DNA of 64,000 nucleotides from an uncultured Blautia sp. GTDB lineage: Bacteria > Bacillota > Clostridia > Lachnospirales > Lachnospiraceae. The translations under genes were made by a program, and so were the position numbers. This document shows positions 27,031 to 36,137 of this stretch, one piece after another. The notes beneath the pieces were generated by a model, which saw nothing but the letters and a program-made list of their open reading frames with translations, was not told where the DNA came from and made no database searches. The stretch covers positions 34,817 through 98,816 of the forward strand of contig CAKRPO010000005.1 of assembly GCA_934378195.1 (NCBI GenBank), written 5' to 3'. Position 1 is the first letter of the stretch; every line of letters starts with the position of its first letter.

Positions 27031-27525
27031 ATGGAGAAAGAATTAACAGAGGTGTATTGCGGAAACGGCAAAGGCAAGACTGCCTTGGCTATCGGACAGA
27101 GTCTCCGTGTGGCTACCCAGGGCAAAAGTGTGATCGTGATCCAGTTCCTGAAGGGAAGAGAACAGCGTTCGCTGGATTTCCTGCAGGATGTGGACAAGCT
27201 GGACTTCAAGATCTTTCGCTTTGAGAAGAGAGACTGCTGTTATGAGGATCTGACAGAAGAAGAGAAGGCAGAGGAGAAATCCAACATTCTGAACGGACTG
27301 AATTTTGCCCGTAAAGTTGTTGTGACTCAGGAATGTGATTTTCTGGTTCTTGATGAGATTCTTGGACTTCTTGACTGTGGTATTATTACAGTAGAAGGAA
27401 TCGCAGACATATTGAAACATAAGGATGAATCTATGCATATTGTCATGACGGGATGGAATTTCCCGGAAGAATTAAGACCGTATGTAGATGTGATCACAAC
27501 ACTGAATACAGAAGAGGTTCAGTAA
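27031..27525 (+). CDS. Corrinoid adenosyltransferase (CobO/BtuR-like, short form)
   Basis: A 164-residue P-loop protein. GNGKGKTALAIGQSLR at residues 11-26 is the ATP-binding loop of the CobA/CobO/BtuR family, which transfers the adenosyl group of ATP to cob(I)alamin; VIQFLKGREQ and VLDEILGLLDCG are the other conserved blocks. It is shorter than E. coli BtuR (196) and lacks the N-terminal cap, but this is common in clostridia. Ribosome site AGAGGAAG. It is followed 100 bases later by dapA, with no terminator seen between. Confidence 0.85.
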   Translation: MEKELTEVYCGNGKGKTALAIGQSLRVATQGKSVIVIQFLKGREQRSLDFLQDVDKLDFKIFRFEKRDCCYEDLTEEEKAEEKSNILNGLNFARKVVVTQECDFLVLDEILGLLDCGIITVEGIADILKHKDESMHIVMTGWNFPEELRPYVDVITTLNTEEVQ

Positions 27526-27624
27526 CTGTTTACAGATTCTGTGAACGAAGTGAGTAACAACGGAGTTCATCCCTCAGATGCCAACGAATACTATAAATTA
27601 CAGAAGAATAAAGGAGGAGTTAAA

Positions 27625-28518
27625 ATGGCAATTTTTAAAGGTGCGGGCGTTGCAATCGTTACCCCGATGTATGAAGACGGAAAGGTGAATTACGATAAGC
27701 TGGAAGAACTGCTGGAATTCCAGATCGCCAACAGCACAGATGCCATTATTATCTGTGGAACAACCGGTGAGTCTTCTACCATGACACATGGAGAACACCT
27801 CAAAACGATCAAATTTGCAATCGATAAAGTAAACAAACGTGTACCGGTTATCGCAGGAACAGGTTCCAATTGTACAGAGACAGCGATCATGATGTCCAAA
27901 GAAGCTGCATCTTATGGTGCAGATGCATTACTGATCGTGACTCCTTACTATAATAAAGCAACACAGAAGGGGCTTATCGCTCACTATACTGCAATCGCAA
28001 ATGCAGTTCCGGAGACCCCGATCATCATGTACAACGTACCGAGCCGTACAGGATGCAATATCCAGCCGGCAACTGTTGCTGCACTGGTTAAGAATGTTAA
28101 GAATATCGTAGGCCTGAAGGCTGCAAGCGGAGACCTCTCTCAGATTGCCAAGACCGTATCTCTGGCAGGAGCTGATCTGGAACTGTATTCCGGAAATGAT
28201 GATCAGGTGCTTCCGATTCTTTCACTGGGCGGACTTGGTGTTATTTCCGTACTTTCCAACGTTGCACCGAAGGAAACACATGACATGGTCATGAAATTTA
28301 TGGAAGGTGACACAGCAGGAGCTGCCAAGATCCAGATTGATGCTATTCCGCTGATCAATGCACTGTTCTGTGAAGTCAACCCGATTCCGGTCAAGACTGC
28401 ACTGAACCTGATGGGTATGAATGTAGGACCTCTTCGTATGCCACTTTGTGAGATGGAAGAAAGCAACAAAGAAACCCTGAAGAAAGCAATGAAGGATTTC
28501 GGTATCAAGCTTGCATAA
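27625..28518 (+). CDS. dapA: 4-hydroxy-tetrahydrodipicolinate synthase
   Basis: A 297-residue TIM-barrel aldolase that joins pyruvate and aspartate semialdehyde, the first committed step of lysine and diaminopimelate synthesis. Seen are CGTTGESSTM (substrate loop, Thr pair), YYNKATQKG and YNVPSRTGCNI (catalytic Tyr), and VGLKAASGD with the Schiff-base lysine near residue 164. The start at 27625 follows AAAGGAGGAG; an ORF extension back to 27541 has no ribosome site. Forms a pair with dapB 68 bases downstream. Confidence 0.95.
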   Translation: MAIFKGAGVAIVTPMYEDGKVNYDKLEELLEFQIANSTDAIIICGTTGESSTMTHGEHLKTIKFAIDKVNKRVPVIAGTGSNCTETAIMMSKEAASYGADALLIVTPYYNKATQKGLIAHYTAIANAVPETPIIMYNVPSRTGCNIQPATVAALVKNVKNIVGLKAASGDLSQIAKTVSLAGADLELYSGNDDQVLPILSLGGLGVISVLSNVAPKETHDMVMKFMEGDTAGAAKIQIDAIPLINALFCEVNPIPVKTALNLMGMNVGPLRMPLCEMEESNKETLKKAMKDFGIKLA

Positions 28519-28585
28519 TTGGATTAAGAATGCATGTTGAGAAGGTTGCTATGAGCAATGATATAAGATACGGAGGAAGATTATT

Positions 28586-29344
28586 ATGGTAAGAATTATC
28601 ATGCACGGATGCTGCGGACATATGGGCCAGGTGATTTCTGATCTGGTTGCCAAGGATGCCAATGCAGAGATCGTAGCAGGAATTGATGTAACAGATAAAG
28701 GCAATACTACTTATCCGGTATTTACCAATATTAAAGAGTGCCAGACAGAAGCCGATGTCCTGATTGACTTCTCTTCTGCGAAGGCTGCTGATGCATTACT
28801 GGAATATTGTACAGAGCGTAACCTTCCGGTTGTTCTCTGCACGACAGGTCTGTCTGAAGAACAGCTTGCAAAAGTAGAAGAGACAGCAAAGAAGATTCCG
28901 GTTCTGAAATCCGCAAATATGTCACTTGGCATCAACACCCTGATGAAATTGATTCAGGAAGCTGCCAAAGTTCTGGCAACAGCCGGATTTGATATGGAGA
29001 TTGTTGAGAAACATCATCATCTGAAACTGGATGCTCCGAGCGGAACAGCACTGGCACTTGCCGACAGTCTGAATGAAGCTATGGATAACCAGTATCACTA
29101 TGTATATGACAGAAGCCAGAAGCGTGAGATGCGTGATGAGAAAGAAATCGGTATTTCCGCAGTCCGTGGCGGTACGATCGTTGGTGAGCATGAAGTGATC
29201 TTTGCCGGCGAAGACGAAGTGATCGAATTTAAGCATACCGCATATTCCAAAGCAATCTTTGGTAAAGGAGCAATCGAAGCTGCCAAATTCCTTGCCGGTA
29301 AACCGGCAGGTAAATATGATATGGCAGATGTGATCGAGGGTTGA
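28586..29344 (+). CDS. dapB: 4-hydroxy-tetrahydrodipicolinate reductase
   Basis: A 252-residue NAD(P)H-dependent reductase that carries out the second step after DapA. The N-terminal Rossmann motif is HGCCGHMGQVI; the family signature EKHHHLKLDAPSGTALALAD near residue 145 holds the catalytic His pair and Lys; VRGGTIVGEHEV follows. AGGAGGAAG precedes the ATG. Ends in a hairpin about 35 bases after the stop. Confidence 0.96.
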   Translation: MVRIIMHGCCGHMGQVISDLVAKDANAEIVAGIDVTDKGNTTYPVFTNIKECQTEADVLIDFSSAKAADALLEYCTERNLPVVLCTTGLSEEQLAKVEETAKKIPVLKSANMSLGINTLMKLIQEAAKVLATAGFDMEIVEKHHHLKLDAPSGTALALADSLNEAMDNQYHYVYDRSQKREMRDEKEIGISAVRGGTIVGEHEVIFAGEDEVIEFKHTAYSKAIFGKGAIEAAKFLAGKPAGKYDMADVIEG

Positions 29345-29377
29345 TCGTAAATTTGCACTATTTATAATGAAATTTTG

Positions 29378-29411
29378 ACAGGCATGTATCGAAAGATATG
29401 TGCCTGTTTTA
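29378..29411 (+). terminator. Terminator after dapB
   Basis: The stem ACAGGCA / TGCCTGT with imperfect inner pairing is followed by TTTTACG. Confidence 0.6.
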
Positions 29412-29534
29412 CGTTTGGAAAACGATATCCTAATTGCATATTGCGGTTGAACTTAAGATCTCCTTGCATAGGAAACGGTCAGATTGTGCATATTATCATT
29501 ACAAGTTTAAATCCATAGTAAAGGAGAAATAAGA

Positions 29535-29969
29535 ATGAAAAAAATACGCACAATTCTGGCAGGAAGTCTTCTGGTCCTGACACTGAGCATCTTTACCGCC
29601 TGTGGAAATAATAATGCACCAGCTGATGAAGCCGGAACTGCCACAGAAGAAAACACAGCGGATACAGAGATGAATGGAAAGACAGATGATACGAACAACA
29701 CAAAAGACAATGTAGACAAAAATAATACAAACAATGAAGTGACTGACCGTGAAGGTGTAGCCGATGATGCGGCAATCGATAACGGTGATACCATGTCTGA
29801 GGGCACGGATAATGACAATGTGCCGAATGATAACACTGCAGAAGACGGAACAGTGGCACAGGATCTTGGCGATGGCGTTCGCGATGTTGGAGATGGAGTT
29901 GGCAATGCAGTAGAAGATGTCGGCGATGCAGTCGGAGACGTTATTGATGGTGACGCAGAGACACGATAA
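29535..29969 (+). CDS. Small acidic lipoprotein of unknown function
   Basis: A 144-residue protein with a lipoprotein signal (MKKIRTILAGSLLVLTLSIF then TACG; the Cys at about 23 would be lipidated). The mature part is low-complexity, very rich in Asp, Asn, Thr and Glu, and the C-terminal third alternates hydrophobic and acidic residues (GDGVRDVGDGVGNAVEDVG), suggesting amphipathic beta or helical repeats. No enzyme motif. GTAAAGGAG precedes the ATG. Composition fits a cell-surface or cation-binding spacer protein. Confidence 0.6.
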   Translation: MKKIRTILAGSLLVLTLSIFTACGNNNAPADEAGTATEENTADTEMNGKTDDTNNTKDNVDKNNTNNEVTDREGVADDAAIDNGDTMSEGTDNDNVPNDNTAEDGTVAQDLGDGVRDVGDGVGNAVEDVGDAVGDVIDGDAETR

Positions 29970-30041
29970 AGCCAAAATGCTTGCATCAAGTGCAAAATCA
30001 TATTATCATAGCATCAGGAAAACCTGATGATCTGCAGTACA

Positions 30042-30073
30042 GACCTCGGATTCAGGAAATCCGGGGTTTTTTG
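30042..30073 (+). terminator. Terminator between the lipoprotein gene and hisA
   Basis: CCTCGGATT / AATCCGGGG (one G-U) with loop CAGGA, then TTTTTT. Confidence 0.75.
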
Positions 30074-30089
30074 AAAGGAAAAAATACAG

Positions 30090-30857
30090 ATGAAATTTCG
30101 ACCATGCATTGATATACATAACGGAAAAGTAAAACAGATTGTGGGAGGCAGCCTCCAGGATACAGGCAATCAGGCAAAAGAGAATTTTGTATCCGGTCAG
30201 GACGCAGCATTCTATGCAGAACTGTACAAAAATGCCGGATTGAAAGGCGGTCATGTGATTCTTTTAAATGGAAAGGATTCAGAATATTATGAAGCAACAA
30301 GGGAGCAGGCGATGCTGGCACTGGCTGATTATCCGGGAGGTCTTCAGATCGGCGGTGGTGTCTGCCTGGAAAACGCGGAAGATTATCTGAAAGCCGGGGC
30401 AAGCCATGTCATTGTCACTTCCTATGTTTTCAAAGACGGACAGCTTTCCTGGGAGAATCTCCGCAGGATGGAAGACACTGTAGGAAAGGAACATCTGGTG
30501 CTGGACCTGAGCTGTCGCAAAAAAGACGACCAGTATTTTATTGTGACAGATCGCTGGCAGAAATTTACCGACGTGCCGGTAACACTTGAAGTAATGGAAG
30601 AACTTGGAGGCCATTGTGACGAATTTCTTGTGCATGCGGTAGATGTGGAAGGAAAGGCGAATGGCATTGAGACAGAACTGGCAGACCTGCTTTCCAATTA
30701 TACGCAGCGACCAGTGACGTATGCGGGAGGGGTCGGAAGTATGGAAGACCTGGAACTTCTCAGAAAACACGGAAAAGGAAGACTTGATGTGACAGTTGGA
30801 AGTGCACTGGATCTGTTTGGTGGCACGATTCCGTTTGAGATGCTTAAAAATCTGTAA
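30090..30857 (+). CDS. hisA: Eukaryote-type HisA (ProFAR isomerase)
   Basis: A 255-residue TIM-barrel isomerase of histidine biosynthesis. The N-terminus FRPCIDIHNGKVKQIVGGSL and later GGLQIGGGVCLENAE and VTYAGGVGSMEDLE (the two phosphate-binding loops) match the branch found in fungi and plants (His6-like) and in some clostridia rather than classical bacterial HisA. The catalytic Asp is in PCID near residue 7. The gene is alone: no other his gene is nearby. SD GAAAGGAAA before the ATG. Confidence 0.85.
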   Translation: MKFRPCIDIHNGKVKQIVGGSLQDTGNQAKENFVSGQDAAFYAELYKNAGLKGGHVILLNGKDSEYYEATREQAMLALADYPGGLQIGGGVCLENAEDYLKAGASHVIVTSYVFKDGQLSWENLRRMEDTVGKEHLVLDLSCRKKDDQYFIVTDRWQKFTDVPVTLEVMEELGGHCDEFLVHAVDVEGKANGIETELADLLSNYTQRPVTYAGGVGSMEDLELLRKHGKGRLDVTVGSALDLFGGTIPFEMLKNL

Positions 30858-30943
30858 AAACAACTTGTTAAGTCAGGGAAAAGGATTGTTTTCCCTTTCC
30901 AAAATGCTTATAATTATGAATAAAAAACGGAGGAATTTCAATT

Positions 30944-32032
30944 ATGGATCTTTCAACTTTAGTAAAAATGTCCAATACATATGGAAGTAATCCAGCTTAT
31001 GTTCTGGCTGGTGGGGGAAATACTTCTGTCAAGGATGCCACGACACTGTATGTCAAGGGCTCCGGCACACAGCTTGCTACAATCAAGGCAGAAGGTTTTG
31101 TCAAAATGGACAGGGCACGTCTGAATGAAATTATGAAAACAGAATACCCGGCAAATGATGTGGAACGTGAATCTGCATACCTTGCAGATGTTATGGCTGC
31201 AGTGACAGACGATGACAAAACCAAACGTCCAAGCGTAGAAGCACTGCTTCACAACTTATTTGCCTATACTTATGTACTGCATGTCCATCCGACTCTTGTT
31301 AATGGCCTGACCTGTGGAAAAGGCGCTCAGGCACTTAGTGAAGAGCTGCTTGGCAAAGATGTACTTTGGATTGATATCTGTAAGCCTGGATATACACTCG
31401 CGCGCATCTGCTACGAGAAAATGAATGCTTACAAAGAAAAATTCGGAAAAGATGTTCAGGTTCTTCTGCTTCAGAATCACGGAATTTTTGTTGCGGCAAA
31501 CACCGTGGAGGAAATTGGTACTTTGTTCGATGGTGTCATCAGTAAACTGGAGAAACAGGTAAAAAGAACTGCTGACGTAAGTGATGCCGTTACACCGGAA
31601 AAGGAGCAGGCAGCACAGAAACTTTCTCAGTTATTGGGACATGCAGTAGAGATTGTACCGGCAGCAGAAATGGATAATTTTGTAAAAGATAAAGCATCAG
31701 CAGCACCGCTTCTGAAACCATTTACTCCGGATCACATTGTATACTGCGGACCATATCCGTTATTTGTACAGAATATTGACCAGGCAAAAGAAGCACTGGA
31801 TGCATTTATGAAAGAAAATGACAAAGAACCACGTCTGATTCTGGTACAGGGTATTGGCGGCTTTATCATGGAAGACGACAGGGGAAAAGCTGCAAAAGCA
31901 CAGCTTCTGGTCAAAGATGCCATCAAACTTGCTGTATATGCTGAGAGCTTTGGCGGAGCACTGCAGATGACAGATGATATTACATATTTTATTACACACT
32001 GGGAAGCAGAAGCATACCGCAGCAAGAAATAA
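30944..32032 (+). CDS. Class II aldolase/adducin-family protein
   Basis: A 362-residue protein. The aldolase domain (about 1-200) has the metal-site His in LHVHPTLVNGLTC and LLQNHGIFVAA and the phosphate-loop-like GGGNTSVKD near residue 24. The second half resembles the part of RhaD/rhamnulose-phosphate aldolase-dehydrogenase proteins between aldolase and dehydrogenase domains, with a GIGGFIMEDD block, but the dehydrogenase is not there. Probably cleaves or forms a phosphorylated ketose. CGGAGGAA precedes the ATG. The nitroreductase gene follows within 75 bases. Confidence 0.75.
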   Translation: MDLSTLVKMSNTYGSNPAYVLAGGGNTSVKDATTLYVKGSGTQLATIKAEGFVKMDRARLNEIMKTEYPANDVERESAYLADVMAAVTDDDKTKRPSVEALLHNLFAYTYVLHVHPTLVNGLTCGKGAQALSEELLGKDVLWIDICKPGYTLARICYEKMNAYKEKFGKDVQVLLLQNHGIFVAANTVEEIGTLFDGVISKLEKQVKRTADVSDAVTPEKEQAAQKLSQLLGHAVEIVPAAEMDNFVKDKASAAPLLKPFTPDHIVYCGPYPLFVQNIDQAKEALDAFMKENDKEPRLILVQGIGGFIMEDDRGKAAKAQLLVKDAIKLAVYAESFGGALQMTDDITYFITHWEAEAYRSKK

Positions 32033-32105
32033 ACGATCACTGTGAACAAAACAGACAGTGATAAATAAAACTTGATGAAGAATCAAAACAAGGAGGCAGA
32101 ATAAC

Positions 32106-32630
32106 ATGAGTGACGTACTTGAAACAATCAAAAACAGAAGAAGCATCCGTAAATATAAAAGTGATATGATTCCGCAGGATAAGCTTGAGAAGATCATCGA
32201 AGCCGGAACTTATGCAGCAACGGGAATGGGCAAGCAGTCCCCGATCATCATTGCGGTTACCAACAAAGAGCTTCGTGACAAGCTTTCAGCCATGAATGCA
32301 AAGATTATGGGTGTTGACAATATGGATCCATTTTATGGCGCACCGGTCGTTCTGATCGTACTTGCGGATAAAGCACGTCCGACATACATTTATGATGGCA
32401 GCCTTGTAATGGGAAATCTGATGCTGGAAGCAGAAGCACAGGGAATTGGAAGCTGCTGGATCCACAGAGCCAAAGAAGAATTTGAAAGTGAAGAAGGAAA
32501 GGAAATTCTGAAATCACTTGGAATTGAAGGCGATTATGAGGGAATCGGACACTGCATTCTGGGTTATGCAGACGGCGAGGCACCGAAGGCTGCTCCGAGA
32601 AAAGACTCCTACGTATATTTCGCAAGCTAA
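32106..32630 (+). CDS. Nitroreductase-family flavoprotein
   Basis: A 174-residue protein with the family's N-terminal RRSIRKY (FMN-phosphate contact), a GTYAATGMGKQS dimer/FMN block and GSCWIHRAKEE with C-terminal GYADGEAPKAAPRK. Such FMN enzymes reduce nitro compounds, quinones or disulfide-like substrates with NAD(P)H. ACAAGGAGG precedes the ATG. Probably co-transcribed with the upstream aldolase-like gene; ends in a terminator. Confidence 0.88.
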   Translation: MSDVLETIKNRRSIRKYKSDMIPQDKLEKIIEAGTYAATGMGKQSPIIIAVTNKELRDKLSAMNAKIMGVDNMDPFYGAPVVLIVLADKARPTYIYDGSLVMGNLMLEAEAQGIGSCWIHRAKEEFESEEGKEILKSLGIEGDYEGIGHCILGYADGEAPKAAPRKDSYVYFAS

Positions 32631-32671
32631 AGTTATAAAACAAAGTAAACAGAAGTGTTGTTTAATCATCA

Positions 32672-32708
32672 GGTCAGTGAGGAATTTCCCCACTGACCCT
32701 TTTTTGTC
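32672..32708 (+). terminator. Terminator after the nitroreductase gene
   Basis: GGTCAGTG / CACTGACC around GAGGAATTTCCC, followed by CTTTTTTG. Confidence 0.85.
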
Positions 32709-32786
32709 CATTGAAAATAGAAAGTCGATCTGAATATAATGTAGAAAGATAAAAAATAACTATTGCCAGAGATGGAGGAAATACCA

Positions 32787-34166
32787 ATGAACAAGATTAA
32801 ACATGCAGCAGCGAAAAAGGTTTTCTCAGGAGTAGTTGATTATGCAGTGGATCAGGTGAACAAGAATCCTGAAGCGGCTTATGAGAAAATTATTGATACT
32901 GCTGAAAAGTATTTAAAAGATTTCGGAAAAGGCGTGAACTGGGATTATCTCAGAAAGGTTGCCGGTAATCCGGAATATACACTGAATCGTTATGTGACAT
33001 CCATGGTACAGAGCCTTCATCCTAATGTTCTGAAGACAACTCTGATGAACCTTGGATTTGAGGCTTTCTATAATGGTACCAAAACGATTCATGAAATGAG
33101 AGAATTACATAAATGTAATATCCCGTGGATCATTCTGATGGACCCTACCAGTGCATGTAATCTGCATTGTACAGGATGCTGGGCAGCAGAATACGGAAAT
33201 AAACTGAATCTTTCCTTTGATGATATGGATTCAATCGTTACACAGGGTAAAGAACTGGGAATCCATTTCTATATGATGACCGGTGGAGAACCGCTGGTAA
33301 GAAAGAAAGATATTATTGAACTCTGCAAGAAACACAACGACTGTGTATTCTTTGCATATACCAATGGTACCCTGGTTGATGAAGCTCTCTGCAAACAGAT
33401 GCAGGAAGTTGGCAACCTGTTCCTCGCTTTAAGTGTTGAGGGTGAGCCGGATGTCAATGATATGCGTCGTGGTGAGGGTGTATACAATAAAGTTATGCAC
33501 GCTATGGATCTGCTGAAAGAGCATGGACTTGTATTTGGTACATCGATCTGCTACACAAGTGCCAACTATAAGAGCGTTACAAGTGAAGAATTCATTAAGA
33601 TGCTTATAGATAAAGGATGTCGTTATGCTCTGTACTTCCATTACATGCCGGTTGGAAATGCAGCATCTGTTGACCTGCTTCTGAATCCGGAACAGCGAGT
33701 TTATGTGAAGAACCGTGTAAGAGAGATTCGTAACATGGAACATGGTCCTGGAATCTTCACTATGGACTTCCAGAATGATGGTGAATTTGTAGGCGGATGT
33801 ATCGCCGGAGGTAGAAACTACTTCCATATTAATGCAAATGGTGATGCAGAACCTTGTGTATTTATTCATTACTCTAATGGTAATATCCATGAGAATACGA
33901 TTCTTGAGATCCTGAAACAGCCGTTATTCATGGCTTACCATGACAACCAGCCGTTCAACGATAATATGCTTCGTCCATGTCCGATGCTTGAGAATCCGGA
34001 GATTCTGCAGCGCATCGTCAAAGAATCCGGTGCGCATTCTACAGACCTGCAGTCTCAGGAGACCCCGGAACATCTTTGCAGCAAGTGTGTGCATTATGCA
34101 GAAGAGTGGGCTCCGGTTGCAGATAAACTGTGGGCAGAAGAGCAGGCAGCGAAAGCAGCAAAATAA
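32787..34166 (+). CDS. Radical SAM enzyme with SPASM-like C-terminus
   Basis: A 459-residue radical SAM protein. The cluster motif SACNLHCTGC (CX3CX2C) is near residue 123, followed by MMTGGEPLVRKKDI (SAM binding) and ALSVEGEPDVND. After residue 330 there are further cysteines (GGCIAGG, AEPCVF, RPCPML, LCSKCVHY) suited to auxiliary Fe-S clusters as in SPASM proteins. The first 110 residues are helical and lack a known domain. ATG 32787 is used because GGAGG lies ahead of it; the longer TTG start has none. No precursor peptide or clear partner gene is adjacent, so the substrate is open. Confidence 0.8.
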   Translation: MNKIKHAAAKKVFSGVVDYAVDQVNKNPEAAYEKIIDTAEKYLKDFGKGVNWDYLRKVAGNPEYTLNRYVTSMVQSLHPNVLKTTLMNLGFEAFYNGTKTIHEMRELHKCNIPWIILMDPTSACNLHCTGCWAAEYGNKLNLSFDDMDSIVTQGKELGIHFYMMTGGEPLVRKKDIIELCKKHNDCVFFAYTNGTLVDEALCKQMQEVGNLFLALSVEGEPDVNDMRRGEGVYNKVMHAMDLLKEHGLVFGTSICYTSANYKSVTSEEFIKMLIDKGCRYALYFHYMPVGNAASVDLLLNPEQRVYVKNRVREIRNMEHGPGIFTMDFQNDGEFVGGCIAGGRNYFHINANGDAEPCVFIHYSNGNIHENTILEILKQPLFMAYHDNQPFNDNMLRPCPMLENPEILQRIVKESGAHSTDLQSQETPEHLCSKCVHYAEEWAPVADKLWAEEQAAKAAK

Positions 34167-34184
34167 AAAAGAGGTTTTTATATG

Positions 34185-34217
34185 GACTCCCATCATTAAC
34201 GATGGGAGTTCTTTTTG
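34185..34217 (+). terminator. Terminator after the radical SAM gene
   Basis: ACTCCCATC / GATGGGAGT around ATTAAC, followed by TCTTTTTG. Confidence 0.88.
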
Positions 34218-34293
34218 TACTCTTCCTTTTTTGAATAGTTTGTATTAGAATAGGAGTATTAGAGAGAAACAGTATACGAGGTGGAGAAGATAT

Positions 34294-35070
34294 ATGAAAG
34301 TTGTTATTTTAGCTGGTGGTTTTGGGACAAGGATCAGTGAAGAGAGTCATTTGAAACCAAAGCCGATGATAGAGATTGGGGAGAAGCCGATCTTGTGGCA
34401 TATCATGAAGATGTATTCTGCGTATGGTTTCAATGAGTTTGTGATCTGCTGTGGATATAAGCAGCATGTGATCAAGGAGTGGTTCGCGGATTATTATCTT
34501 CACAACAGCAATATTACATTTGATTTTACGCAGGAAAATAAGATGATCGTGCACAACAATGTGCTGGAACCATGGAAAGTAACGTTGGTTGATACCGGAC
34601 TGAACACGATGACCGGCGGACGTATCAGGCGTGTGAAGGAATATCTGGATGGAGATACATTTATGCTCACGTACGGTGACGGAGTGGCAGATATGAATAT
34701 TAAGGAACTCCTGGAATATCACCGTTCTCATGGGAAGATGGCAACGATCACGGCAGCACAGCCGGGTGGACGTTTCGGGATTTTGGATATCGAGAATGAC
34801 GGAACGATTACGAACTTTAAAGAAAAGAAAAAAGAAGATGGTGGCTGGATCAATGCCGGATTTATGGTTTTGGAACCATCGATCATTGACCTGATTGAGG
34901 GAGATGAGACTGTTTTTGAAAAAGAACCGCTCGTTGAGGCTGCACGTATGGGACAGCTGAATGCATATCGTCACAAGGGATTTTGGCAGTGTATGGACAC
35001 TTTACGTGAAAAAAATCTTCTGGAAGCATTGTGGCAGAGTGGACAGGCACCGTGGAAGATCTGGGAATAA
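34294..35070 (+). CDS. rfbF: Glucose-1-phosphate cytidylyltransferase
   Basis: A 258-residue nucleotidyltransferase that makes CDP-glucose for 3,6-dideoxyhexose synthesis. The N-terminal LAGGFGTRISEESHLKPKPM is the nucleotide-binding site; YGDGVADMN holds the metal-binding Asp and PGGRFGILDI is specific for this subfamily. Usually the next genes are CDP-glucose dehydratase and others; here none is present, so the gene is isolated from its pathway or serves another polymer. GAGGTGGAG precedes the ATG. Confidence 0.88.
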   Translation: MKVVILAGGFGTRISEESHLKPKPMIEIGEKPILWHIMKMYSAYGFNEFVICCGYKQHVIKEWFADYYLHNSNITFDFTQENKMIVHNNVLEPWKVTLVDTGLNTMTGGRIRRVKEYLDGDTFMLTYGDGVADMNIKELLEYHRSHGKMATITAAQPGGRFGILDIENDGTITNFKEKKKEDGGWINAGFMVLEPSIIDLIEGDETVFEKEPLVEAARMGQLNAYRHKGFWQCMDTLREKNLLEALWQSGQAPWKIWE

Positions 35071-35117
35071 ACTGGTTTTGAAAGAGACCGGGCGAATAAT
35101 TTGATGGAGGAATTACT

Positions 35118-35297
35118 TTGAAAGCAACGAGCTGCGATTACTGTGCAAATTATGTATATGACGAAGAGAGCGAAAGCTATTATTGTGATGTAAATCTGGA
35201 TGAGGACGAATATTATCGTTTCATCAGCACAGAATACAAAGAATGCCCGTATTATCGCAATGGGGATGAATACAGGGTAGTTCGACATCAGATGTAG
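35118..35297 (+). CDS. Small cysteine-containing protein (DUF6472-like)
   Basis: A 59-residue protein from TTG 35118, eight bases after GGAGG. It carries a SCDYCANY start (CxxC), a second Cys in YYCDVNLDED and a third in ECPYYRNGDEY, and ends RVVRHQM. This four-cysteine pattern is the hallmark of a small clostridial family (DUF6472), likely a zinc or Fe-S knuckle. Function unknown. It sits between rfbF and the glycosylase gene, 15 bases before the latter. Confidence 0.75.
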   Translation: MKATSCDYCANYVYDEESESYYCDVNLDEDEYYRFISTEYKECPYYRNGDEYRVVRHQM

Positions 35298-35312
35298 GGG
35301 ACGGAGAATAAC

Positions 35313-36137
35313 ATGATCACAGTAGAGCTGGATAATTTCAGCCTGAGAGAAATCTGCCAGTCGGGACAGTGTTTCCGGATGCGTGAAACGGCAGAGAAGG
35401 ACACATATGAGCTGATTGCCGGAGACAAATACCTCAAATTGTCTCAGGAGGGAAGCATCGTTAATTTTTATTGCAGCGATATGGAGTTTATCTGTTATTG
35501 GGTTCCATATTTTGATATTGATGCAGATTATGAAGAGTATATAGAAAAAGTAAATCCAAGAGACAGCTACCTGAGCGCGGCGGTACAGTGCGGAAGTGGA
35601 ATCCGTATCCTTCGCCAGGATCTGTGGGAGATGATTATTACATTTCTGATCTCGCAGCAGAATAATATTTCCAGGATCAGGGGCTGTATCGACAGACTTT
35701 GCAAAAAATATGGAACAAAAATGACTGCGGAGGAGACAGAATATTATTCATTTCCATCGCCCGGACAGTTGGCAACAGCAACAGAAGAAGACCTGCGTGC
35801 TCTTGGAATGGGGTATCGTGCCAGATATATCGTCGAGACAACAGAGAGTATTCTGAATGGAGAAGTTTCACTGGAGAAACTTTATCAGATGAAATATTAC
35901 CGCAGAGCAAAGAAAGAGCTTATGAAGCTGAGTGGTGTGGGTGAGAAGGTTGCAGACTGCATCTGTCTGTTTGCACTGCATCATATGGATGCTTTTCCAA
36001 TTGATACGCATATCCGCCAGGTTCTGGAAGAACATTACCGAAGAGGATTTCCGAACCGGAGATATCATGGAATGCGAGGCATTATGCAGCAATATATTTT
36101 TTATTATGAACTGATCGGAGAGAGAGGGAAAATATGA
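35313..36137 (+). CDS. OGG1-type DNA glycosylase
   Basis: A 274-residue base-excision enzyme. The first 100 residues resemble the OGG_N domain (ICQSGQCFRM near residue 14). The HhH-GPD domain follows, with LISQQNNI, the helix-hairpin-helix LSGVGEKVADC containing the catalytic Lys, and PIDTHIRQVL with the catalytic Asp. This fits removal of 8-oxoguanine with lyase activity; the related AlkA fold lacks the Lys. GGGGACGGAG precedes the ATG; the stop overlaps the next start as ATGA. Confidence 0.88.
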   Translation: MITVELDNFSLREICQSGQCFRMRETAEKDTYELIAGDKYLKLSQEGSIVNFYCSDMEFICYWVPYFDIDADYEEYIEKVNPRDSYLSAAVQCGSGIRILRQDLWEMIITFLISQQNNISRIRGCIDRLCKKYGTKMTAEETEYYSFPSPGQLATATEEDLRALGMGYRARYIVETTESILNGEVSLEKLYQMKYYRRAKKELMKLSGVGEKVADCICLFALHHMDAFPIDTHIRQVLEEHYRRGFPNRRYHGMRGIMQQYIFYYELIGERGKI

